Origin: Amoebophrya sp. A120
Taxonomy: Eukaryota > Sar > Dinophyceae > Syndiniales > Amoebophryaceae
Assembly: GCA_905178155.1 (NCBI GenBank)
Contig: CAJINV010000006.1
Span: 4,092,130 to 4,156,129 of the forward strand
DNA length: 64,000 nt
Direction: 5' to 3'
The translations under genes and the position numbers were made by a program. Under the pieces are notes generated by a model that was not told where the DNA came from, did not search any database, and worked only from the letters and a program-made list of their open reading frames with translations. Shown here piece after piece: positions 13,401-23,901 of the stretch (positions are counted from its first letter, which is position 1; each line of letters opens with the position of its first letter).

Positions 13401-13803
13401 TACTTTGCTTATGTGAAGAGCTGCCAAAAGACAGCTTTTGTTCGTCAAGAAGCTCTTCCTGTTCCTCGTCTGGTGGTTTATTAGAAGATGCAGCAGCAGC
13501 AGCTCCACCTCCGGTTGTATTTTGATCATCCTCTGCAGTTTCAACTTGATTGCCCTGTGTGCCTGCTTCTGACGAAGATTTAGATTTCTTGTCCGAGATA
13601 GAATTAAACGAGTGCTCCGACATCAAGGATTCCTCCTCCCGCTCCCTCGCCAACGCGCCCCAGGAGTCCTCACTCGGGTCGGGGAAGCTTTTGGCGTCTG
13701 CTTCGTTGTCGGTTGGGTTGGCGGGATGGCGTTGTTGGTCCGGCAGGTCGGGGCGTTCAGGCTCTTCAAGATGATCGCTGTCTTCTTCACTGGAGGACAT
13801 CAT
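7434..13803 (-). CDS. G3: large disordered and coiled-coil protein, 1717 aa
   Basis: Exons 13803-12922, 12653-9310, 9139-9107, 8882-8776, 8494-8383 and 8109-7434 sum to 5154 nt, exactly 1717 codons plus stop. Two tandem ATGs at 13803 start the protein. Residues 1-290 are acidic and Ser-rich with a poly-Pro run (about residue 175). The next 1100 residues are Ser/Thr/Gln-rich, with poly-Glu and poly-Gln tracts and no recognisable fold. A charged coiled coil follows (QEQRRLEQEELERQ and KNKIVKRWRSNKYAKA), then a Gly/Ser-rich tail ending in a more ordered segment. No homologous family was recognised. Four small introners cluster in the coiled coil (8115-9309), creating exons of 33-112 nt; one family A element lies near the N-terminus. 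A 35-bp direct repeat at about 10602 and 10666 is read in two different frames. Confidence 0.8.
8115..8382. mobile_element. Introner, family C
   Basis: 268 bp, perfect duplication TCGTC, in G3. Confidence 0.88.
8500..8775. mobile_element. Introner, family C
   Basis: 276 bp, flanks GCAAG/GCGAG, in G3. Confidence 0.87.
8888..9106. mobile_element. Introner, family H
   Basis: 219 bp, ends TATGACAGCGCGCAACCCCC and its inverse, perfect duplication TCCAA, in G3. Confidence 0.88.
9145..9309. mobile_element. Introner, family L (single copy)
   Basis: 165 bp, ends GATCACAAGAAAAAGTGC and inverse TATCACAGGAAAAGGTGC, perfect duplication TCTGC, in G3. No second copy in the window. Confidence 0.82.
10602..10700. 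repeat. Direct repeat of about 35 bp in G3
   Basis: GTCGCC-AGTGGGGCGTC-GGGAG occurs at about 10602 and 10666; the spacing places the copies in different frames. Confidence 0.7.
12659..12921. mobile_element. Introner, family A
   Basis: 263 bp, flanks CACCG/CACTG, in G3. Confidence 0.88.
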
Positions 13804-14029
13804 TGTAGGTTCTGATAATGCAAGAGCGACAAGAAGATGTAGCGCTTTCGTAGGAGATTCTGGCGCGATTGACGCTGTGACTCACTGCATAAGCGGTTCT
13901 AAGAGCTGCGTGGACTCTCTTGAAACTGGGATACGATCTCCAATTTGCAAAGCAGAACCGGAATAACGACTTTGCCACCACGAGACCGACAAGAACAAAA
14001 ATCGCGACGAGGCACCTGTTACGGCAGCC

Positions 14030-15090
14030 GTGCCGGCACGGTAGCTGCCACAGACAATGAACGCCTGAGGGCCGGCGGATAGCAAAGAAATATGAGAACG
14101 CGGGCCGGCAATGGGGCTAGCGCACGCCCTGCCCCCGAAGGCCGACGGGGGCGGGCCCGGGCGTGGCGGAGGCCGGAACGCCGAATAGTAATACTAGCGC
14201 GCTAAAGTGCGCGCTCGCAGACCACCGGGCGCAATTAGCCACACCCACACCGCGCGGGCCTTGGCTTTGCCTTCCGTCGCGGCGGGTGTGCGAGGCACTG
14301 CCGGGCGGCTAACCTCGGCCGCAGTTAATGAACCAGCCGCCCCCTCGCTCCCAAACAGAGAAGACGGGCGGGCGATAACGTAAGGAAGCCACAAGGAGGC
14401 GGCGGGCGCCCATGGGGGGAGGCGCGCGGGTGCGGGGCGGCGCCCGCGCACGTCCTGAAAAACTTCAACAAGACCAAAGGCCGGCGGAGCTGGATCGCCG
14501 TCCGCGCGTAGGCCAGCAGGACCCGCGACGGCTCCGACGGTGGCGGGCCGAAAAGCTCGCCGGAAGCCGGCGCGCCCGCAAGCAAACGCCATGGCCAGGG
14601 CGCCAAGGCTATCCCGGTGCGGCGCATCGAAGTAGACGCGGACGCTGCGCCCGGCCAGCATCAGCGAAGCCCAGGACCTCCCCTGCGCAGCCCCGGCGTT
14701 CGTCGGTCGCACCAATGGCCGCAGCGAGGCGGCTGGCTCGCAGTACGACTGGCCTGCAACTCGCAAAAAGCATGCCACCGCGGCGGGGCGGTGGCTGGGT
14801 TGCACCGCGTGGCCGGAAGAGCGGCCGCCAACCAACTAGCGCCGCACCCTACGCCACGAAGCGAGTGGCCGCCACATCCCTAGCGCAGCCGCACTCGTTC
14901 GCCGAACGCTCCAGGACATGCTTCAACGCATCGAGGGGGCCCACGCCCGCGCGCGGCGCGTTGCTGCGGCCGGCCGGCGGGCGCAGCCTCTTCGCGGCCC
15001 GGCCCAGGGCCGTCGGTCCTTCCTTCGGCCCCGCGCTGTCTTGCTGAGCGACAGGCGCCGCGGCCTTCTCCAAGGTGGCACGAGGCTGCT
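14030..15090. other. GC-rich island upstream of G3
   Basis: Same character as the island at 5580, beginning about 230 bp upstream of the G3 start and ending before the AT-richer 3' flank of G4. No gene recognised. Confidence 0.6.
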
Positions 15091-15530
15091 ACTGTGCTTA
15101 GCACTATATTTCGAACAAACGAACAGAAACAGTCAGCCTCGAGATTCGTGTCCACTCGGGCCCCAAACTTCTCTCGAACAACCTCCGCTATGTCGAGGCC
15201 GCCCTCGTCGGAGAGCGATCTTCGAACAAAATTCATGTCCTTCAAACGAACACTCTGACTACACAGCGTCTTGCAATACCCATCGCTGGTCAACACAGTT
15301 GTCATTTACATCAGCGAGAAAACTGTTGTAGCAGCTTCATTGAAAAGCCATTATTTCCTTTTCCATCATACAGGACGCGTCCGAAGCAAAGAAGGTGCGT
15401 GTCGGTCCATTTCGAACGGATCGTCAAAAATCATACAAGTCGGCCATTTGTAAAAGTACTTAATCCTTCATCCTTACCACGGAAGATCCTGATCTAAAAG
15501 GGCAAAAACCCCGATCTCCATGATCATCTC

Positions 15531-18016
15531 CTACCAAAACACCTCCGCCACCATACATCTCACACCCCCACCGCCGATTTTCTCGATGGTTGAAACGTCG
15601 CAACAAACCAGCATGTACCCGCTCTCTGACAGAGTTCTCTTCTGCTCCTCCGTAAAAGCTTTTTCTGCTGTTGTGGACAGCAGCCAGAGGAATTCGAGTT
15701 CTTCGTCTTGCTTGTTCATGTTTTCTTTTTCATCAACATCGCCAGCACCGAAATGAGTTGTTGCGGTTGTACTAGTGCTCGCACTTTTATTACTCCGTGC
15801 AGCCAGTTCCAAGCAATTCCCCGCGAAATTCTCAACTTGAGCGAACGAGATGTCAATGATATCGAGTGCCAATGTGTCTGGGTCTGGAAGGTTGAACCTG
15901 TATTGCATGTCTCGCATTCCTAAAAAACCTGTATTGCAGAAGCAGCAAATGAAGCGCCACACTTTCGTCATGCAGAAGCGCAGTTTGTGTTTGTAATGCG
16001 TTCTGCGCATGAGAAAGCGATTGAAACATTTGTCATGCTGCACTGCACTTACAGGCACACTCAATCTCAATCATGACACTTCAGCATTACAAGTTTCCAG
16101 ACCCAGACATATTTGCAATCCATAAATGACTTTCTTCAACAATTTCTGTTCCAGCAACTCCTGCAGTTCTTGTTTCGAAGAGATAAAGCAGGTGGTTTTG
16201 GTAGTTTTTCTGTGTCGAGTAGAAGCTTTAATCTTTTGCTTTTCATCGGTCGTCTCGTCTCCATTTTGCTGCTGCTGCTGCTCTACTGCGCGTGCAATTT
16301 TTTCATCATAATCCCCCGCGGCCACGCCCTTCACCTGCTCCAAACAAACCACTGCGACGCTTTTCCCGACCGTCATAATCACGTTTGTGTGGTATCCTGA
16401 GTGAAAACGGCCCCGCCCATTAGCTCCTGTCATGCAGATTTGCATCTACAAAATCATCTGTAATGCAGATCCGCACGACAGTTATTTGTAGTCGTGTTCT
16501 GGGATTTGTGATGCTGTAAACAGCATACACAGGCGTTTTTGTGATGCGGCTGTCCTTGCTAATTAGGACTACAGTGCAGATCGAAACTTGTAATGCTCAA
16601 CTCCCAAAACTTGGAAATTTGTGTTGCAGATTTACCAACTTGACTATGGGGTGGTCACCTTTTTACACAGGATATGTGGTAGATGTTGTTCACCGTTTCA
16701 AAAACCACCAAATCGTAGCCCATCCGGTCATATGAAATGCAAATATGTCTGGGTCTGGGAACTTGTGATGCAAAGAAGAAAATAGGCAGCGCACTGTCAA
16801 GCATGATAAGTCTCTCCATGGGTCGCAGTTGCGCACTTCGCATGAGAAACTGCGTTTTCGCATGACACGCAAGAGACGCTCTTATTTGCGGCCACGCAAT
16901 ACAGAGTTCAGAGCCCATGCCAGGCTCGCATGACAAATTTCACAATGAATCTCCCAGACCCAAACATATATGCAGTTGATAGGTCGCAGACGAGAGATTC
17001 CGCCAGCGCGACGGAGTTCGCCCTCGGGGAGAGCGCGAGAAAACTATCCGAGAAAAAAAGTGTTACAGTTACACACCTGTTCTTTGGCAATCAGCAACAC
17101 AAACTTGGTCTGCATTTGACAGCGGAAACTTGCGATGCAGAGATCATAAGGGAAATAAACACGTGCGAAGAATAAACTAAGCCCCCAAGCTGCATATCGG
17201 GCATGACAGACCTTCTCTGTCTTGCTTGATTTGCAACACAACGACCATGTGTAACTGTAACACTTTTTTTTTCGCATAAAAACAGGTTCGCGTCCAGTGG
17301 TCGAAGACGAGACAGCCCGTGCCTTCCAGGAAGACCTTGCTGGAACGAGAGGTAGATCCCGCTGTTTTTGCGCCCTCTTCAACATCTCCCCGTAAGTCCA
17401 CAATTTCTGTTGTGGATTTGTCTTGCTGGAGCTGCTGCTGCGACTCTGACTCACGAACTTGTTCTGCATAATCATTATTCCACCCTATCAGCTGTACCAG
17501 ACTTTCGATCTTCACTTCCCTCTGCCGGGATGGACACAGCATCGGGTAGATGGCAATCTTCTTCGACATCAATGGGTGATCTTCTCTTGCTGAAGTTCCA
17601 TCACAATTGATGGTTGACGTTTTGTCATGCTGATGAAGATGATCACCTCCTCCCCCTCCACGCGGAGACGAAACGAAGGTCGAGAACCAGTTGTTGGGAA
17701 AGACGGCGTCGGGAAGAAAATCTGGTTTGTCATGCTGTTCCCCCATCAAAACGGACACTTTCACCCCAAAGGCCTCTAACTTCGATTTCACGTTGTGCCA
17801 CTCGATAGACGCCTGCTGCTGTACTATTTTTGCGGAAGTAGCCGCATGATCTGGTGAAGCGGTTCTTGTCCCGGGTGCGTTGCTGATGCTGTTGGACGTC
17901 GAGAGATTGGCATGCATGAACTCGTTCGTGCCAGCGGTCTCCTCGTTGAAGCCAAAAGACGTCGGCGGAACCATCACCACATGGTTGGCGACGCATCTTT
18001 GTCGACCTGTTGACAT
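15531..18016 (-). CDS. G4: CtlX/DDAH-like amidinotransferase-superfamily hydrolase
   Basis: Exons 18016-17279, 17039-16982, 16725-16675, 16387-16125 and 15854-15531 total 1434 nt, 477 aa. Motifs of the citrulline hydrolase CtlX / arginine deiminase-related family appear in order: SFGFNEETAGTN near residue 20, DAVFPNNWFSTF at 103-114 with the conserved Asp, YPMLCPSRQRE, FLEGTGCLVFDH, IYHTNVIM with the catalytic-type His at 282, and IEKIGGGGVRCMVAE with the catalytic-type Cys at 470. Family members hydrolyse guanidino or ureido groups (citrulline, arginine or methylarginines); the substrate here is unknown. Low-complexity inserts (residues 38-64, 115-140, about 305-345 and 385-410) lengthen it beyond bacterial relatives of about 300 aa. 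The YHT codons are split by a family C introner, so the active site depends on introner removal. No signal peptide is evident; probably cytosolic. Confidence 0.92.
15860..16124. mobile_element. Introner, family A
   Basis: 265 bp, perfect duplication AATGA, in G4. Confidence 0.9.
16393..16674. mobile_element. Introner, family C
   Basis: 282 bp, perfect duplication TGTGG, in G4, splitting the codons of the YHTNV active-site motif. Confidence 0.9.
16731..16981. mobile_element. Introner, family A
   Basis: 251 bp, flanks GGTCA/GGTCG, in G4. Confidence 0.9.
17045..17278. mobile_element. Introner, family E
   Basis: 234 bp, core GTGTTACAGTTACAC and its inverse, perfect duplication AAAAC, in G4. 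Confidence 0.9.
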
Positions 18017-18139
18017 GGTTATTTAGTATCAAGCGCCAGCTGTTTCTGTTGCGCGACAGTGGGTGCAGCGACGTCGAGGTAGAATCTCTAAAAATGGCGA
18101 CAGTGCGGCGTCGAGGTCGAGTCTTTATAACAAAACCAG

Positions 18140-18360
18140 TGTAGTCCGCAATGGCTGAACGCCACCCACAAAACGGCACCGGCCTGCGTGCCACAGGTCG
18201 GTGGCAATTACGGGGGCCGGCATTTATTTTTCCCTGGGGCGGGCGAGCCTACGGGGGGGAGGCGCTAGTACCGGCATCGCTTCGCCGACCTGTTACAGCC
18301 GAGGCCCGAACCCCGGCACGAATCTACGCCACTGTGTTGTTCGGTGCCTTCAAAGAACCT
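18140..18360. other. Short GC-rich island upstream of G4
   Basis: About 220 bp, GC-rich, about 125 bp upstream of the G4 start. The remaining spacer to 18938 is AT-richer with no gene. Confidence 0.5.
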
Positions 18361-18938
18361 CTGCCGCCGCTCGTCTCTGCCTTCTTGCGTCGCTCTGATT
18401 CATCAGACAAGTCGCAGTAGAACCAAGCAACCCCCGCAAGTGTTTTTCTCTCGGCGGGATGAAACAAGCGCTGCTTACCGAAACAGAACACTTGTGACTG
18501 GTTGAAATATTTTTAGCTGCGGAGTACTTCCACTCTGACCAGGATTCTGTGTTCAAATTTGTGTCAAAGTGAACGACGACAAAGCGTCAGCAGGGTGTGT
18601 GTTTTTTGTTTTCAATTGTTCAGCCCAATAAAGTAGGTGCGGTAGTTGCGTTCTTACCCGGGAAATGGAAATGCACTAGACTGTTCATCAGTTCTTCATC
18701 ACATATGGAGTTAAAATTTTTATCACGTTTCCCCTGCGTCCTCAAGTCAGTGCTTCACTCAACACCACGACTTCTTTTATTGCAACTTCCTATTTAGATC
18801 CACTTCGACTTCATCCACAGCAACCCTAGTCATTGCACCACAAAAAACCCACAGTGTTCGTGTTCAACTTCCGTGTAAAGGTGCGGAAAAATAAAACAGC
18901 ACGAGCACTCACGAATAATCCGCCTAACTAAGTGAAAT

Positions 18939-21900
18939 CTAAAAACTGAACAGATTCCCCACCTCGGTCGGGACAGGAGAAAGCCCCGCACCAGACCTTC
19001 CCCCCGCACCACTCGAGAGTCCACCCATACTCCGTATTCTGGCGAAAATCATGACTGCTGCAATGACCGCATGGTAGGCGTGCCAAATTTGCAACGGGCC
19101 GAGGTTCAGAACCAGAGAAATATCCTGTGCAAAACCATCGTACTAGTATAACTCGCATGACAAATTTCCTCAGCATGAGAAAAACAATTTGTAATGCGGT
19201 TTTACCTATAGAAAAAGAATTTGTAATGCATGACTGCGATTACTACTAGTACGAAGATACTTTTGCAATGCATAAGAAATCCCGCAAATCACAAACAGGT
19301 CGTAGTTTCTCAGTAGCACGTGCCGCATGTTCCAATACAGGTAGAAATACCCCGGAATGATCACATCGTAGGCAACCATCGCCGTCATCGGCCCAATGTA
19401 GTTTTTGAATTTCAGGGTGTGGATGAAAATGCTGATGGTACATGCGTACGCGCCGATCACCTGAATCCCGTACAGCAAATACCGGTCCTCCTCCGTGATG
19501 CGGTATCCTCTGTAAAAACGTCCCCACCCCAGAGGTGTAATGCAGAATTACAATCACAGGAAAACTTGTAATGCGCATTTCCATGAGAGGTGGCATTTTC
19601 AATCGTGTTATGCAATTTGTGATACTGTAAACAGGATACCAGGATGGATTTGTGATGCGGTTGTCCTTGCTAACCCGCGGCATTACAGTACAGAGAAAGA
19701 CTTGTCATGCGTGACTCCCAAAACTTCTAGATCCGTGTTGCAGAGTCCCCATTTTGACTCTGGGGTGGGGACGTTTTTACACAGGATATGCGGCCGAGAA
19801 AAATCAAGTAATTCGGGAAGTAGGACACGAAATGCTTCTTTCGCAAGAAAAAACTGCTTCACTGCGAACTTGTGATGCAGAGAACGAAGCACCAAGGTGT
19901 TTGTGTTGCTACACCTGCATAGAACATTGGAGTTTCAGCCGTGTTTTCCCCTATTGGAAATGCCCGCATGGCAAATTTTCCGTGTCATGTGTAACAAACT
20001 TGCGATGCGGATCTTGCAAAATCACCACAGTGAAACAGTTTTTTCGTGGGATAGCTTCGCGAACAGGTAGAATACTTTGATGGCGTAGGCGGACGCGGTG
20101 AGGCTCCAGGCGTTCTCGGGAGATTTGTATCAAAGTGAAAAATCCCCCCTCCCCAGATTGAAAAGGAAATTTCTGTTGCTGGATTTGTGTACACAAATCA
20201 GCTCTGTCTTGCAGTGAGGCACTGCAAGAAAAGGAGCCTCAGCCTGTGTAGGTGTGTTTTGCTGTAGGTGCTTAGCATCGCAGAGGCCTACCATGTAGCC
20301 GCAACAGCATTACAAATCGCCTGCAGAGGCCGGCGGATGCTTTGGATTTGCCATCTTGCAAGAGAAACAGGATTTGTGGTCACAAATCAGCATGACAAAT
20401 TTTTAGGAACATGCCTATTCAATATGGGGAGGGGAGATTTTTCCTCACAATAACTTGTTTTTCGCGTTTTTGACCGCGTTCCGGATCCGGGACACCGGCC
20501 AGAACACCGATCGGAAATAGAAGACGAAAAAGACGAAGATGGGTTCCAACAGGAAAAAGAAAACGCGCTGGAATACCGGTTTGAAGCTGTTGTTCTGAAA
20601 GAAGAAGAACTTGTTTCCACCTGTTCCGAGGACATCATGATAAGAACCGGCTCTTGCGGTATCAACTTCTACACTTGATGTCATGCTAAAAACGCTTGAT
20701 TCGTCCGACAGAACAACAAGTCCTCCTGGTGGTGGTACCGTTTCCGTTGAAAAAAGCGTTGCTGCGTGCGGGTCTATTTCTATTTGCGGTGCTATTCCTA
20801 AATTCTTCACCACCTTCTCGTCGTAAAATCCCCTCCAAAACCCGTCTGGACACTGCAAATAGCAGCAGATCCACAGCAGTTGCATATAAAATGCAAATAT
20901 GTCTGGGTCTGGAAGGTGGTAACTTGTCATGGTAAATCTGAAGCGTCCAAAAATGTGTGTTGCATGAGTGCTACAAGCTGGTGTCCACTTTCGACCAATT
21001 ATTTGGGAGGGAGTTTCTCATGCAGGATAGGCACGGCAGAGACCTCGCAGAGTCTGTCATGCTAAGTCCCGCATTCCAGACCTCAGGCATCGTGGAAAAT
21101 CTGCATGACAAGTTTACACCCCTCCAGACCCAGACACTTTTGCACTCGATATTGCATCGCGTAAAACGAATTCTCCCGCACCGTGTAGTAACTCAGCACG
21201 CTTTTGTATCGTGGGAAAAAAGTAGTGCTTACAGTTACACACTCTAATCGGAGACATCAAGCAAGACAGACAACCTCTGTCATGCAGGAAATGCTGTCCA
21301 GCCTCATTTCGTTTGTGTTTTCCCTTATAGTCTGCGCATCACAGCAGGTTTTCTTATTGCCATGTCGAACAACTTTGTGATGCAGAAACTCCAACAATTT
21401 GTGTATTACACAAATTGTATTACGGTTTAAAACCGTAACACTTTTCTCCTGTGATATTTTGTCCGCAACGGCCGCGAACCCCGGGTCTTCCTTCCGCGGG
21501 AGAAAACGGAAGGTTAGAGCCGCGTTTAAAGACTGCACAAACCCGGTTAAAGGGACAGACCAGACGAGAATGGAAGATTTGAATTTCTCGTAGTCCGTGA
21601 AGTACAGGTACACTTCAGCCGCGTATTGAACTAGGAAGAGAAACCCGAGGAGCCGGTGGGACAAAAATTTCTTCTGTAGGAAAAACAGGTTGGTAATTGT
21701 GTACGGAAAGCGGAGAACCATGCGAAGGATGTTTTTAGAAGTTGTACCAGAGCTGCTAGAAGTGGAAGATGTAGTTGTTGAGGACCTCCCTAGTGCCGCT
21801 GGTTTCGAGTTGGTTACTTGCTCTGCGTCGTCCTCGACTTTACAGCTACTTCCAACGGTTGATGTAGCACAACTGCGGTCGACCAGACCATCTTCTTGTG

Positions 21901-22060
21901 TGCAGTTCCTCGGTGTGCTCAAGGTCGAGTTTGCGGCACTGGAGGCTGTCGTGCTGGGGTATTTTTGTTCCACGGTGTCTACTACTAGGCCGGCTCCTTC
22001 CGCCTTGCCGCGGGGCGCGGCTGCGGAGGGAGAAGTAGAGGTGGATGCGAGGACAGTCAT
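18939..22060 (-). CDS. G5: multi-pass membrane protein of unknown family, 531 aa
   Basis: Exons 22060-21457, 21201-21152, 20879-20453, 20122-20054, 19833-19789, 19498-19275 and 19115-18939 sum to 1596 nt. The N-terminal 105 residues are Ser/Thr-rich and soluble. About eight or nine hydrophobic segments follow, for example LLGFLFLVQYAAEVYLYF, LLWICCYLQ, VFFFLLEPIFVFFVFYF and MVAYDVIIPGYFYLYW, so it is a polytopic membrane protein. A hydrophilic loop of about 75 residues separates the N- and C-terminal helix groups. I do not recognise the family; a transporter or acyl/glycosyl-transferase-like enzyme are possibilities only. Six introners from six families (E, A, B, F, C, D) interrupt it, each closing in frame, and the smallest exon is 45 nt. 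Confidence 0.82.
19121..19274. mobile_element. Introner, family D
   Basis: 154 bp, core GCAAAACCATCGTACTAGTA, perfect duplication AGAAA, in G5. Confidence 0.88.
19504..19788. mobile_element. Introner, family C
   Basis: 285 bp, perfect duplication TGCGG, in G5. Confidence 0.9.
19839..20053. mobile_element. Introner, family F
   Basis: 215 bp, core AAAAAACTGCTTCACTG and its inverse, perfect duplication GCTTC, in G5. Confidence 0.88.
20128..20452. mobile_element. Introner, family B
   Basis: 325 bp, flanks ATTTG/ACTTG, in G5. Confidence 0.88.
20885..21151. mobile_element. Introner, family A
   Basis: 267 bp, perfect duplication TTGCA, in G5. Confidence 0.9.
21207..21456. mobile_element. Introner, family E
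   Basis: 250 bp, perfect duplication TTTTG, in G5. Confidence 0.88.
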
Positions 22061-22339
22061 TGCAGCTTTATTTGTGTTGTGGTCCTAGTGGTACGGCTTC
22101 TATGGACGTCGAAATTCCCAGCCAACTGTATGTTGGTGGTTTTGTAGAATGCGGCGCAATTCCTCCATACACAAGTGCTGCAAATTTTTTCAAAAAGCTC
22201 GCGCCCTTCAGCAAAGAAATTCATCATCTCCAGGCGACCTCTCCGTCACTCGCGGCTCAAAATCGTGAGTGGTCGGCTCAGATCTAACCAATGATCAGGA
22301 TCTATAACTCGCTCCAAACCTCGCCTCTCGTGTTATTTC

Positions 22340-23200
22340 CTTGTGCTCGGCGGGGACAGATTTCCCTTGCTCCGACGGCCCGCCGACACACGACGGAGCC
22401 AACTATATGGCGCAGGACCCTCACTCCGAACAGGAACAACGGGAACGGCAGCAGGCGCCCAAAGTAAGTAAAAAAGCGACTGCCGCCCGAGCATCTTCTA
22501 CTTCTTCAGTCCGTGAGCCTCCAACTTGGGTGCGTAAGTTTCTTTGCGTCGTCCGTTCCGCCGAGACTGGCGGCCGCGTGCCTTCTTGCATGCAGCGCCA
22601 CCACCGGCCACTCAGCCCGGCGGGCCAACCAAAGGGCCGCCGGCCGACAAGCCAGAGCGGCCAAAACCAACCGCGCGCCCTGGCGGGCCAAGTAGGAACG
22701 AGTCCGCGCGCCCGCAGCACAGCCTGGTGGCGCGGGGGCCCCACGAAACCGGGCAGGGAACAGGGGCCACAACCCCGCGCCCAAAGGGCTGCAAGGAGGG
22801 CCATGCGCGCGGCCCCTGCCCCCCACGCTGCATTATGCGAAAAGGGGCGGCAAACGAACGCGGGCGCGTGGGGAGCGAGCACACAGGCCCGGCCGCGCCG
22901 GCCCGCCGTGCTGCGGCGCACTGAATTCTTCCAGCTCTGGGCGTCCTCGCGTCCCCCGCGTCCTCGTGCGGCAATAGGGCTGAGCGCCGGCGCGTTCGCC
23001 GGCGGCAGACGCGGGCCTGGTGCTGGCGCCGGCGCGTCCAGACAGGCTGGCCGCTGCAGCAGTCGAAGACAGAGAGCGCCGCCGCCGGCCAGCCCGGCGC
23101 CGTCACTGACAGAGGACAACACCCCGGCCGCGCCGTTCCTTTCGCCTTGCCGCGCAGGTCTCCCACGGGGGAAAACGGAGGACGGGGAAGCAGCCACTTT
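22340..23200. other. GC-rich island upstream of G5
   Basis: About 860 bp, GC-rich, about 280 bp upstream of the G5 start, with overlapping open frames on both strands and no recognisable protein. 23240-23900 is ordinary noncoding DNA. Confidence 0.6.
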
Positions 23201-23901
23201 CCTTGTGTTTGTGACAGAAGAGCTGCAACGAAATTAAAGTACCCCAATCGGCCTAACAATGAAAATCCCGCCTTGTTTCGTCTTCATGGAACCTGTCTTC
23301 CTTCAGCCTGGTCGAGTAGAAAAGACGCAACTAGACCCAAGACTACTACATCATCACCCTGCACTCTCCGAATAAAACCATAACTTTATCTCAGCACAGT
23401 GACAGCCCGGCGGCGAGTGAAAATAAGTACGCGTCTCTCTACTTCGTTCTGCCAAAATTGTATACAGACAAAACCAAACGGTCACAAAGCTGAAACGAGC
23501 AACCATTATTGCCTGCAAGACTTATCCGGCCCTGCAGGAGTGGCAACATGTCGCCCAGGAGACCACTCAGTGGACGTCTGCCGTTCTACGAAAAAGAAAA
23601 ACGCCAGTCCGTCCGACCGGCCACACTCTCACCAGACAGCAGCCGCGCACCAGATTTCAACACATTTTTGCGTAGCACACGAAAAAGGCCGGCGCCGGCT
23701 TAAGGCGTTCCGCCACATCTACTTCAATGGGAGAAGCATAGTACACTGCGCGGGGGCCTCTACTGCTTCATTGCATTTGCATTCTAATATTCTTATAAAC
23801 CTACGACTATATTAGCGGTGTAAAAAAAAAGTCACTGCGTGATCCCGCCTGAAATGATGACTTAAATCTATTCGAGGCAGTAGTCCCCTCATGATTGCAC
23901 T

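Noticed and set aside
22341-23237. A 298-codon plus-strand frame and a 258-codon minus-strand frame
   Set aside because: Same GC-driven artefact; both strands open over the same interval.
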